Shown: positions 1-6,271, counted from the first letter of the stretch. The stretch is DNA of 8,274 nt from an uncultured Clostridia bacterium (GCA_946409885.1 CAMJYF010000053.1:1-8274); one strand, 5' to 3'. The notes: generated from the sequence alone by a model not told the origin. Program-made: numbers and translations.

Positions 1-77
1 TGATGACCCTCGGCTTCGTGGCCGCCGAAATCAAAAAAGACGCGGACGCGTTCTTTGAGCGGCTGCGGATGGGTTGA
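1..77 (+). CDS. C-terminal end of an unidentified protein (partial)
   Basis: The reading frame is open from the window edge and stops at TGA 75-77. It gives 24 complete residues, ending ...FVAAEIKKDADAFFERLRMG. The tail is charged and looks like an amphipathic C-terminal helix. An ATG at position 3 is in frame, but no ribosome binding site can be seen, so this is most likely the end of a longer gene that begins upstream. Codon choice is GC-rich, like the other host-type genes here. The fragment is too short to name a family. A short hairpin (TGCCGC 83-88 with GCGGCA 102-107) follows the stop, but it lacks a T-run and is not a convincing terminator. Confidence 0.55.
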   Translation, partial: MTLGFVAAEIKKDADAFFERLRMG

Positions 78-129
78 GGCTATGCCGCCCCCGCCTTTTC
101 CGCGGCAAATTGGAGGTTGTCCCGCCGTT

Positions 130-230
130 GTAGCACGGCGCATTGCGCCGTCTGTTGAGAGTGAAGCATTATATTACAACGCTTTGAATGTTGTTTTCGC
201 TTGGAATGACGGCGTAATACGCCGTGCTAC
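130..230. repeat. Palindromic inverted-repeat element, copy 1 (REP/MITE-like)
   Basis: Two 23-nt arms (130-152 and 208-230) are inverted repeats of each other with two mismatches. Both outer ends are GTAGCACGGCG. Each arm also contains its own 17-nt palindrome: ACGGCGCATTGCGCCGT on the left and ACGGCGTAATACGCCGT on the right. The 55-nt spacer is AT-richer than the surroundings and has no coding potential. The terminal pattern GTAGC-R-CGGC-R recurs in the second element at 3889-4041. A non-autonomous mobile or REP-like repeat family is the likely explanation. An RNA hairpin role is also possible, because it lies in the region upstream of the gene starting at 356. Confidence 0.75.
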
Positions 231-275
231 GTGAAGACCCCGACAAATCCCCTTTGCTGAAGCGGAAAAGCTGAA

Positions 276-324
276 CCACTAATCACTATCCACTAATCAC
301 TAACCACTAATCACTAACCACTAA
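276..324 (+). repeat. Heptanucleotide tandem repeat, 7 copies of YCACTAW
   Basis: Seven head-to-tail 7-bp units alternate CCACTAA and TCACTAT/TCACTAA, so the array can also be read as a 14-bp unit. It continues as degenerate C/A-rich sequence to about 340. The + strand has no G from 274 to 342, directly before the GGAGG of the next gene, so the mRNA leader there should be largely unstructured. This resembles the short tandemly repeated heptamers known from cyanobacterial and some clostridial intergenic DNA. Its function is unknown, and copy number is expected to vary by slippage. Confidence 0.85.
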
Positions 325-355
325 CCAATCACCCAACCAAACCGGAGGTATCCTT

Positions 356-1306
356 ATGAATCTTTCTTCTTCCACCTTAAAAAACCGCGCAAAAATCAAG
401 CTGCAGGGGATGTATGGGCAGTCGCTGGTGGTAACCCTCATCTACTCCCTTATCATTTCGTTCTGCTCCGGCGGTTCCATTGTGTCGTCCGTCACCAACG
501 CGTTCCGCATTTCCAGTCAGGCCTTTGAATCCATGGAAGGCGGCTACGGGGAGGTATTCAGCCCCGTCAACTTCAACGTCTCCATCACCCCCTTCTCCTC
601 CATCGGCGCCATCGCGCTGTTTCTGCTGGCGGGCCCGCTGATGGTGGGCATGGCCCACTACTTCCTGCATCTGGCAGACCGCAACAATCCCCAGATCAAC
701 GATCTGTTCGGCCACTTCAAAAACTTCGGCAACACCTTTGTGCTGTATCTGCTCACCACCATATTCACCTTCCTGTGGAGCCTTCTGTTCCTCATCCCCG
801 GCATCATCGCGGGCATCAGCTACGCCATGGCCCCCTATATTTTAGCGGAACACCCGGAGATCAAGGCCAGCGACGCCATCAAAATGTCCAAGGACATGAT
901 GCGCGGCCACAAGGGCGAATACTTTGTGCTGCAGCTCAGCTTCATCGGCTGGTACCTGCTGTGCATCCTCACCTGCGGCATCGGCCTCATCTTCCTGTCC
1001 CCCTACGTTTCCGCGGCCCAGGCGGAGTTCTTCAACGAGGTCTCCGGCAAGAACACGGAAAAGCGGAACATGGGCATCGATCCCGACGGCGCCGCCCCCG
1101 CGCCCGGCGGCTATCCCGGCTACGGCCAGCCGCAGCAGAACAACGGCTATAACGGCTACAGCCAGCCGCAGGACAACGGCAACACCGGCTACAACGGCTA
1201 TACCGCGCCGCAGGACAACGGCAATACCGGTTACACCGGCTATTCCGCGCCGGAAAATCCCCCCTACGGCGGGCAGAACGGCGAATGGCACGGCAGCAAC
1301 GATTAA
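356..1306 (+). CDS. DUF975 family integral membrane protein with Gly/Tyr/Gln-rich repeat tail
   Basis: A 316-residue protein starting at ATG 356, with GGAGG at 344-348 and 7 nt between. Hydrophobic stretches lie at about 24-48, 80-104, 126-162 (a long, Pro-broken pair, FLIPGIIAGISYAMAPYIL) and 190-222. The conserved DUF975 block is clear: A-I-x-x-S-K-D-M-M-x-G-H-K (about 173-186) followed by FVLQLSFIGWYLL. The N-terminus (STLKNRAKIKLQGMYG) is also typical of the family. From about 243 the tail is Pro/Gly/Tyr/Asn/Gln-rich, with three units near NGNTGYNGYTAPQD. It is probably disordered and may mediate self-association or interaction at the membrane face. The biochemical function of DUF975 is not established. 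A terminator directly follows, so the gene appears monocistronic. I found no convincing promoter upstream; transcription may start within or before the repeats at 130-340. Confidence 0.9.
   Translation: MNLSSSTLKNRAKIKLQGMYGQSLVVTLIYSLIISFCSGGSIVSSVTNAFRISSQAFESMEGGYGEVFSPVNFNVSITPFSSIGAIALFLLAGPLMVGMAHYFLHLADRNNPQINDLFGHFKNFGNTFVLYLLTTIFTFLWSLLFLIPGIIAGISYAMAPYILAEHPEIKASDAIKMSKDMMRGHKGEYFVLQLSFIGWYLLCILTCGIGLIFLSPYVSAAQAEFFNEVSGKNTEKRNMGIDPDGAAPAPGGYPGYGQPQQNNGYNGYSQPQDNGNTGYNGYTAPQDNGNTGYTGYSAPENPPYGGQNGEWHGSND
1139..1258 (+). repeat. Intragenic 42-bp tandem repeats encoding the Gly/Tyr/Gln tail
   Basis: Two full 42-bp units (1175-1216 and 1217-1258) follow a degenerate, shorter unit at 1139-1174. 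They encode residues 262-301 of the DUF975 protein: a 12-residue partial unit, then NGNTGYNGYTAPQD and NGNTGYTGYSAPEN. The reading frame is preserved because the unit is a multiple of three. Gain or loss of units between strains is plausible and would change tail length without breaking the protein. Confidence 0.8.
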
Positions 1307-1347
1307 GCCTGCCATTGTCACCATATCTTCCCTTATTCATTCTATCC

Positions 1348-1380
1348 AAAAAGAGCCATACTAATTTATGACTCTTTTTT
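1348..1380 (+). terminator. Intrinsic terminator after the DUF975 gene
   Basis: AAAAAGAG (1348-1355) pairs with CTCTTTTT (1372-1379). After one C-A mismatch, CATA (1357-1360) pairs with TATG (1367-1370) around the 6-nt loop CTAATT. The 3' strand ends in six T residues. It starts 42 nt after the stop codon at 1306 and precedes the glgP promoter, separating the two transcription units. The stem is AU-rich, so its strength is uncertain. Confidence 0.75.
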
Positions 1381-1392
1381 GATTATTAGGGG

Positions 1393-1421
1393 TTGTAATC
1401 GGGCCGTTTATCGTATAAAAT
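1393..1421 (+). promoter_or_regulatory. Probable sigma-A-type promoter for glgP
   Basis: TTGTAA (1393-1398) is followed after 17 nt by TAAAAT (1416-1421), within the AT-rich run TATAAAATATACAAT. An alternative -10, TATAAA at 1414-1419, would have a 15-nt spacer. The placement just after a terminator and 55-80 nt before the glgP start supports a promoter here. No operator or catabolite-response (cre) site is evident by eye. Confidence 0.5.
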
Positions 1422-1465
1422 ATACAATAAGGATTTGCAAAATCCACTGATTCATTATTTTTTTT

Positions 1466-1470
1466 GGAGG
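1466..1470 (+). promoter_or_regulatory. Ribosome binding site that fixes the glgP start
   Basis: GGAGG lies 6 nt before ATG 1477, after a T-run. It favours ATG 1477 over the in-frame TTG at 1435, which has no such site and would add 14 atypical residues. Confidence 0.85.
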
Positions 1471-1476
1471 TTTTGT

Positions 1477-3885
1477 ATGAAAAACTTTCTTTCCGAAGCG
1501 CAAGCAAAGGAATTATTGGAAAATAAACTGCTCCACTTTTTCGGCGTAACCACCGAAACCGCCACCTATGACCATTATTACCGCGCCGTGGCCATGATCT
1601 TAAAGGACATTATGGCCACCGCCCGCACCGACTTCAACAAGCGGGGCGAAAAGGCCGGCGCCAAGCGCGTCTACTATCTCTCCATGGAGTTCCTGATGGG
1701 CCGCTCCCTGAAAAATAACCTGTACAACCTGAACCTGACCAAGACCTTTGAAAAGGTGCTGAAGGGCTACGGCATCAGCCTGGAAAAGCTGTACGACTGC
1801 GAGCCGGACGCGGGTCTGGGCAACGGCGGCCTGGGCCGTCTGGCGGCCTGCTATCTGGATGGCCTCGCCACCCAGGGCTACCCGGCCAGGGGCTATACCA
1901 TCTTATATGAGCTGGGCATCTTCAAGCAGAAGCTGGTGGACGGCTGGCAGACCGAGCTGCCCGATTTCTGGCTGCCCGGCGGCGAGGTGTGGCTGACCAA
2001 GCGGGAGGAAAGCGCCGTCAACGTCAGCTTCGGCGGGCAGGTGATCGACAGCTGGGATAACAACCACCACAACGTGGAGCTGGTAAACGCCGACACGGTG
2101 CGCGCCATCCCCTATGACATGTTCGTGGCGGGCAAGGACGGCAAGGGCGTCAGCGTGCTGCGCATGTGGAGCGCCGATTCCCAGACCGTGGATATGGACC
2201 TGATCAACAGCGGCCAGTACGTCAAGGCCATGGAAAACCAGGCCATGGCGGCCATGATCAGCAAGGTGCTGTATCCCTCCGACAACCATCCGGAGGGCAA
2301 GAGCCTGCGGCTGCGCCAGCAGTATTTCCTGGTGTCCGCCTCCGTGCAGGATATCATCCGCCACCACCTGAACCAGTACGGCACGCTGGAAAACCTGGCG
2401 GATACCATCGCGGTGCAGATCAACGATACCCATCCCACCCTGGCCATTCCGGAGCTGATGCGCATCCTGCTGGACGAGTGCGGCTACGGCTGGGACGACG
2501 CCTGGCGGATGGTGACCTCCATTATGGCCTACACCAACCACACGGTGATGAAGGAGGCGCTGGAGCAGTGGAGCGAAAGCCTGCTGAGCGGCCTGGTGCC
2601 CCGTATCTACCAGATCATCAAGGAGATCGACAACCGTTTCCGCGCCTACGTGTGGGAATGCACCCACGACGCGGATTACGTGGAGCGCACCGCCATTATC
2701 AGCGGCGGCGCGGTGAAGATGGCCAACCTGTGCGTAGCCAGCTGCCACAGCGTCAACGGCGTTTCCGCCCTCCATTCGCAGATCCTCAAGGATACCGTCT
2801 TCCACGATTTCTATATCCTCACCCCCGGCAAATTCACCAACGTGACCAACGGCATCGCCCACCGCCGCTGGCTGTGCCAGGCCAACCCGGACCTGACTGC
2901 CTTCCTCACCAAAACCATCGGCAGCGGCTTTATCCTCAACGCGGACGAGCTGAGCAAGTTTGCCGCCTTTGCGGACGACGCTTCTACGCTGGAGCAGCTG
3001 GGCAAGATCAAAAAGAAAAACAAGGAGAGCTTTGCGGAGTATATCCAAAAGGCCACCGGCGTTACGCTGGATACCGATTCCCTTTTTGACGTGCAGGTCA
3101 AGCGCCTGCACGAGTACAAGCGCCAGGAGCTGAACGCCCTGAACATCCTGACCCGCTATATCGAGATCAAGGAAAACCCGGGCGGCAATTACGTGCCCCA
3201 CACCTATATCTTCGGCGCCAAGGCCGCCCCGGGCTACTACGTGGCCAAAAAGATCATCAGCTTTATCACCGCGCTGGCGGATATGATCAACAACGACCCG
3301 CAGGTGAACCGGTTCATGAAGGTGGTCTTTGTGGAGAACTACTGCGTCACGCTGGCGGAAAAGCTGATGCCCGCCGCCGATATCAGCGAGCAGATCTCCC
3401 TGGCCGGCACGGAAGCCAGCGGCACCGGCAACATGAAGCTGATGATCAACGGCGCGGTAACGCTGGGCACCATGGACGGCGCCAACGTGGAGATCTTCGA
3501 CGCCGTGGGCAAGGACAACATCATCATCTTCGGCATGAGCACCCCGGAGGTGGAGGCCCTGAAGCGCGCGGGCTACTACCCGAACAACTACTACCAGAAC
3601 AACGCGGAGCTGCGCCACATGCTGGACTACCTGAACTGCCACACCGTGGCGGGCAAATCCTTCCCGGAGATCGGCGAGACCATCAAGCACCACGACCCCT
3701 ATATGGTGCTGGCGGATTTCGCGGACTACCGCATGGCCCAGAAGCGGGCCGAGGAGCTGTTCTGCGACAAGCCCACCTTTAACCGCATGTCCCTGTTCAA
3801 CATCGCCGGCGCGGGCCGCTTCGCCGCCGACCGGGCCATCAACGACTACGCCCGTGACATCTGGCACACGAACAAAGCAAAGTAA
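1477..3885 (+). CDS. glgP: Glycogen/maltodextrin phosphorylase (GT35)
   Basis: An 802-residue cytoplasmic enzyme that cleaves alpha-1,4-glucan chain ends with phosphate to give glucose-1-phosphate, using pyridoxal phosphate (PLP). Family motifs run in order: YYLSMEFLMGRSLKNNLYN (N-terminal), GLGNGGLGRLAACY (about 113-126), VQINDTHPT (313-321), TNHTV (353-357), VTNGIAHRRW, VKRLHEYKR (541-549), and the PLP-lysine block EASGTGNMK with Lys654. Lys542, Arg543, Lys548 and Lys654 match rabbit muscle phosphorylase Lys568, Arg569, Lys574 and Lys680 with a constant offset of 26. The regulatory N-terminal extension of animal enzymes is absent, as is usual in bacteria. One departure is WLPGGEVW where most family members have a WLRYGNPWE-like stretch. 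The GH13 gene follows after 180 nt, so the pair likely forms one glucan-degradation unit. Whether glycogen or maltodextrin is preferred cannot be told from sequence. Confidence 0.97.
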   Translation: MKNFLSEAQAKELLENKLLHFFGVTTETATYDHYYRAVAMILKDIMATARTDFNKRGEKAGAKRVYYLSMEFLMGRSLKNNLYNLNLTKTFEKVLKGYGISLEKLYDCEPDAGLGNGGLGRLAACYLDGLATQGYPARGYTILYELGIFKQKLVDGWQTELPDFWLPGGEVWLTKREESAVNVSFGGQVIDSWDNNHHNVELVNADTVRAIPYDMFVAGKDGKGVSVLRMWSADSQTVDMDLINSGQYVKAMENQAMAAMISKVLYPSDNHPEGKSLRLRQQYFLVSASVQDIIRHHLNQYGTLENLADTIAVQINDTHPTLAIPELMRILLDECGYGWDDAWRMVTSIMAYTNHTVMKEALEQWSESLLSGLVPRIYQIIKEIDNRFRAYVWECTHDADYVERTAIISGGAVKMANLCVASCHSVNGVSALHSQILKDTVFHDFYILTPGKFTNVTNGIAHRRWLCQANPDLTAFLTKTIGSGFILNADELSKFAAFADDASTLEQLGKIKKKNKESFAEYIQKATGVTLDTDSLFDVQVKRLHEYKRQELNALNILTRYIEIKENPGGNYVPHTYIFGAKAAPGYYVAKKIISFITALADMINNDPQVNRFMKVVFVENYCVTLAEKLMPAADISEQISLAGTEASGTGNMKLMINGAVTLGTMDGANVEIFDAVGKDNIIIFGMSTPEVEALKRAGYYPNNYYQNNAELRHMLDYLNCHTVAGKSFPEIGETIKHHDPYMVLADFADYRMAQKRAEELFCDKPTFNRMSLFNIAGAGRFAADRAINDYARDIWHTNKAK

Positions 3886-3888
3886 CCC

Positions 3889-4041
3889 GTAGCGCGGCAC
3901 CTCAGTGCCGCTATCAGCATAAACAACTATCTGAAAAGGCATACGATTTCAGGCTGCTTCCCTTTTATCAGGAAAGCATAACGGCAAGAGATCCGTCTTA
4001 TAGCAACATCGGTCAGGAGCGGCACTGAGGTGCCGCGCTAC
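3889..4041. repeat. Perfect 24-bp inverted-repeat element, copy 2 (REP/MITE-like)
   Basis: The arms at 3889-3912 and 4018-4041 are perfect reverse complements over 24 nt. Each arm also folds on itself: GCGGCAC / GTGCCGC around a 4-nt loop. The 105-nt spacer is AT-richer than the flanking genes and has no credible reading frame. The outer ends GTAGCGCGGCA resemble the GTAGCACGGCG ends of the element at 130-230. It begins 3 nt after the glgP stop and ends 24 nt before the start of the GH13 gene, filling almost all of the intergenic gap. It may form a large stem in the transcript that affects stability or relative expression of the two genes. There is no T-run, so it is not a standard terminator. 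Confidence 0.85.
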
Positions 4042-4051
4042 CCGATCCACA

Positions 4052-4057
4052 AAAAGG
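4052..4057 (+). promoter_or_regulatory. Ribosome binding site that fixes the GH13 start
   Basis: AAAAGG lies 8 nt upstream of ATG 4066. This site sits outside the inverted repeat. An in-frame GTG at 4030 lies inside the right arm of the repeat, where hairpin pairing would hide it, so ATG 4066 is preferred. The site is weaker than the GGAGG sites of glgP and the DUF975 gene. Confidence 0.6.
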
Positions 4058-4065
4058 TCAACGCG

Positions 4066-5928
4066 ATGTACAAACCCTACGACCCCACCATCCCCTATTT
4101 CAAGTCCCGTCCGGGCGCGATAGCCGCAGGAGAAACCCTGCGGTTTACCGTTATTCTGCCCCGGGATTTCAACGTGAACTACTGCTGGCTGGCCGTCAAC
4201 GAAGACGGGCGCGAAACCCGTTACTGCCCCATGACCTGGGGCTCCACCGACGGATATGAGGAAAACTGGTTTATCGATTTCACACCCGATCACCCGGCGC
4301 CCCTGTTCTACCACTTTGAGTATGAAAACGCCTGGGGCCGCACCTACATCCGCCACGGGGACGATTCGTGGGAGGGCTCCTTCTGCGGCCAGCATGAATG
4401 GCAGCTGACCGTGTACGACCCGGCCTTCACTACCCCGGAGGAACTGAAGGGCGGCGTGATCTACCAGATTTTCCCGGACCGGTTTTGCAATTCCGGCCAA
4501 CCAAAAAAAGACGTGCCCGCCGACCGGGTACTGCGCAGCGACTGGGGGGCCCTCCCCCGCTGGCTGCCGGACGAACAGGGCCGCATCCGCAACAACGACT
4601 ATTTTGGCGGCGACCTGGCGGGGATCACGGAAAAGCTGGAGTATCTCCAATCCCTGGGCGTGACCGTGCTGTACCTGAACCCCATCGCCGAGGCCCACTC
4701 CAACCACCGTTACGACACGGCGGACTACTTAAAGGTAGATCCGCTGCTGGGCACGGAGGAGGACTTCCGCGCCCTGTGCGAGGAGGCCCACCGGCGGGGC
4801 CTGCGGGTGATGCTGGACGGCGTGTTCAGCCACACCGGCGCGGACAGCGTCTATTTCAACAAATACGGCCGCTACGGCAAGGGCGGCGCCTACAACGACG
4901 AGCGCTCCCCCTACCGCGGCTGGTACAGCTTCGGCAAGACCCGGGACGACTACCGGAGCTGGTGGAACATCGACACGCTGCCGGAGGTAAACGAAAACGA
5001 CCCCTCCTTTACCGCCTTTATCACGGGCGAGGGGGGCGTGATCGACCACTGGATGAGCCTTGGCGCGGACGGCTACCGGCTGGACGTGGCCGACGAGTTG
5101 CCGGATGAATTCATCGACCGGGTGCGGGAGGCGGTGAAACGCCACGGCCCGGACAAATACCTGCTGGGCGAGGTGTGGGAAGACGCCACCAGCAAGATCA
5201 GCCACGGCGGACGGCGGCGCTTTCTGCTGGGCCGCCAGCTGGATGGCGTGATGAACTACCCCTTCCGCAACGCCATTGTGGATTTTCTGCTCACCGGCGG
5301 GGCGGAGGCCTTTATGGCGGCGGTGCGCTCCGTGACGGACCACTACCCGCCCCAGGCGCTGCACGTGTGCATGAACCACCTGGGCACCCACGATACCGAG
5401 CGCATTTTGACCGTGCTTTCCGGCGTGAACTGCGAGGGGATGACCCGCGAGGAGCAGGCCGCCGTCACCATTTCCGACGAGGCTTACGCCCGCGCGCTGC
5501 GGCTGTTCCGCATGGCGGTGTGGATCAACTACACGCTGCCGGGGCTGCCCGCCGTGTATTACGGCGACGAGGCGGGCCTGACGGGCTGCCGGGATCCCTT
5601 CAACCGCCGCTGCTTCCCCTGGGGCAGGGAAAACCCGGTGGCGCTGAGCGTCATCCGCTCCGCGGGCAATTTCCGCAAAGGGCAAAGCGTGCTGAAAAGC
5701 GGCGGCTTCTACCCCATCTCCGCCGCCGACGGGTGCGCAGCCTACCTGCGCTACGCCCCCGGCCACGCAAGGGTGTTCGTGGCCGCCAACAAAAACGACC
5801 GCGAGATGGAATACTTCCTGCACGACGACATGCGGAACATGGTCCCCGTGGTGGGCGGCTCCCCCATCACCGGCGGCGTCCTCATCCCCCCCGAAACCTG
5901 CGCGGTGCTGGTGGACGCGGATAGATAA
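4066..5928 (+). CDS. GH13 alpha-glucan hydrolase (neopullulanase / maltodextrin-glucosidase-like)
   Basis: A 620-residue protein with no signal peptide, predicted cytoplasmic. Residues about 10-120 form a beta-rich N-terminal domain like the CBM34/N-domain of neopullulanases. The catalytic barrel starts at GGVIYQIFPDRF (129-140). The conserved regions are all present: DGVFSHTG (251-258), GYRLDVADE (336-344) with nucleophile Asp340, LLGEVWED (366-373) with acid/base Glu369, and GTHDTER (440-446) with stabiliser Asp443. LPEVN (305-309) sits where MPKLN-type subfamily signatures occur. The C-terminal beta domain is complete (to about 620). It probably hydrolyses alpha-1,4 and perhaps alpha-1,6 links in short or branched dextrins, complementing the phosphorylase upstream. 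The exact specificity (neopullulanase, cyclomaltodextrinase, alpha-glucosidase) cannot be fixed from motifs. No convincing promoter is seen in the 180 nt before it, so read-through from glgP is likely. Confidence 0.93.
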   Translation: MYKPYDPTIPYFKSRPGAIAAGETLRFTVILPRDFNVNYCWLAVNEDGRETRYCPMTWGSTDGYEENWFIDFTPDHPAPLFYHFEYENAWGRTYIRHGDDSWEGSFCGQHEWQLTVYDPAFTTPEELKGGVIYQIFPDRFCNSGQPKKDVPADRVLRSDWGALPRWLPDEQGRIRNNDYFGGDLAGITEKLEYLQSLGVTVLYLNPIAEAHSNHRYDTADYLKVDPLLGTEEDFRALCEEAHRRGLRVMLDGVFSHTGADSVYFNKYGRYGKGGAYNDERSPYRGWYSFGKTRDDYRSWWNIDTLPEVNENDPSFTAFITGEGGVIDHWMSLGADGYRLDVADELPDEFIDRVREAVKRHGPDKYLLGEVWEDATSKISHGGRRRFLLGRQLDGVMNYPFRNAIVDFLLTGGAEAFMAAVRSVTDHYPPQALHVCMNHLGTHDTERILTVLSGVNCEGMTREEQAAVTISDEAYARALRLFRMAVWINYTLPGLPAVYYGDEAGLTGCRDPFNRRCFPWGRENPVALSVIRSAGNFRKGQSVLKSGGFYPISAADGCAAYLRYAPGHARVFVAANKNDREMEYFLHDDMRNMVPVVGGSPITGGVLIPPETCAVLVDADR

Positions 5929-5957
5929 AAGTTAAAAGTTGAAAGTTAAAAGTTAAA
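5927..5957 (+). repeat. Heptanucleotide tandem repeat, 4 copies of RAAAGTT
   Basis: Four 7-bp units (AAAAGTT, AAAAGTT, GAAAGTT, AAAAGTT) plus AAA. The array starts within the TAA stop codon of the GH13 gene (5926-5928). The period matches the array at 276-324, but the sequence is unrelated. It lies between the stop codon and the terminator. No function is evident. Confidence 0.85.
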
Positions 5958-5964
5958 TCGGCAC

Positions 5965-6000
5965 AAAACCGGCAACGTCACAAAAGGCGCTGCCGGTTTT
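5965..6000 (+). terminator. Intrinsic terminator of the glgP-GH13 unit
   Basis: AAAACCGGCA (5965-5974) pairs perfectly with TGCCGGTTTT (5991-6000). After an A-C mismatch, CGTC (5976-5979) pairs with GGCG (5986-5989, one G-U) around the loop ACAAAA. The four T residues are part of the stem. The A-run on the other side means a weaker terminator on the minus strand is also possible. Position 36 nt after the GH13 stop fits the end of the transcription unit. Confidence 0.85.
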
Positions 6001-6050
6001 CTGATCCGGCGGAACGTCGCCTTACCGAAAGAAAGGAATCCCTCGCCCCC

Positions 6051-6096
6051 ATCAGATTAACCGGCAGTCCGTTATCCTGCCGAAAGCCTGATTTTT
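6051..6096 (+). terminator. Weak second hairpin with T-run
   Basis: CGGCAG (6062-6067) pairs with CTGCCG (6077-6082). An outer ATCAG (6051-6055) can pair with CTGAT (6088-6092), followed by TTTT. It could back up the terminator at 5965-6000, but the internal loops are large and the fold may be chance. Besides this, 6001-6117 shows nothing recognisable. Confidence 0.3.
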
Positions 6097-6117
6097 CCGG
6101 TCCGCTCCCGGTTTCTG

Positions 6118-6147
6118 TTGACAATACACCGCCGGATAGAATATAAT
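6118..6147 (+). promoter_or_regulatory. Consensus sigma-A-type promoter for the caspase-like gene
   Basis: TTGACA (6118-6123) and TATAAT (6142-6147) both match the consensus exactly, with an 18-nt spacer. Transcription would start near 6154 and give a leader of about 118 nt before ATG 6272. That leader contains the duplicated 25-bp sequence at 6177-6227. No second open frame is served by this promoter, so it most likely drives the gene at 6272. Confidence 0.8.
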
Positions 6148-6176
6148 GTCAGAAAAGAAACCGATCCGAAAAAGGG

Positions 6177-6227
6177 ACCGTTTTACTGCTTGTTCCAGGC
6201 ACACCGTTTTACTGCTTGTTCCAGGCA
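6177..6227 (+). repeat. Tandem 25-bp direct repeat in the leader
   Basis: Two identical 25-nt copies (6177-6201 and 6203-6227) are separated by a single C. Each begins ACCGTTTTACTGC and ends TTCCAGGCA. The pair is bracketed by GGGAC (6174-6178) and GTCCC (6236-6240), which could close an imperfect hairpin. It lies between the promoter and the start codon, so it would be transcribed as leader RNA. It could be a regulator-binding repeat, an RNA structure, or a fragment of a dispersed repeat bounded by GGGAC-type ends. Confidence 0.85.
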
Positions 6228-6271
6228 AAAGAGCCGTCCCCGCCATTCCCGCTGAAAGGAAAGATATCAGG

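Noticed and set aside
130..230. Integron attC-like site
   Set aside because: The ends lack the attC core (GTTRRRY and its partner), and there is no integrase or gene cassette order.
276..324. CRISPR array
   Set aside because: The units are 7 bp with no spacers, and there are no cas genes.
78..343. Promoter for the DUF975 gene
   Set aside because: No pair of -35 and -10 boxes with proper spacing stood out. The AT-rich spacer of element 1 gives only weak partial matches.
377..1364. Other frames overlapping the DUF975 gene (377-715 and 842-1324 minus, 775-1152 and 924-1364 plus)
   Set aside because: They are Arg/Ala/Pro- or Val/Gly-rich shadows of the DUF975 frame, which has a good ribosome binding site and a recognisable family motif.
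1435..1476. TTG start adding 14 residues to GlgP
   Set aside because: No ribosome binding site precedes it, and the GGAGG at 1466-1470 fits ATG 1477.
1903..3942. Long minus-strand open frame (679 codons) opposite glgP
   Set aside because: It is antisense to a fully conserved phosphorylase. Its translation is Val/Gly/His/Ala-rich without recognisable motifs, as expected from the GC-rich codon pattern of the real gene.
3889..4041. Element 2 as a rho-independent terminator between glgP and GH13
   Set aside because: Neither hairpin is followed by a T-run. The structure is an inverted repeat with paired palindromic arms, like element 1.
4030..4065. GTG start adding 12 residues to the GH13 protein
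   Set aside because: It lies inside the right arm of the inverted repeat. ATG 4066 has its own AAAAGG and gives the N-terminus expected for the family.
3949..5823. Minus-strand open frames at 3949-4707 and 4729-5823
   Set aside because: Both mirror the GH13 coding region, have low-complexity compositions and lack family motifs.
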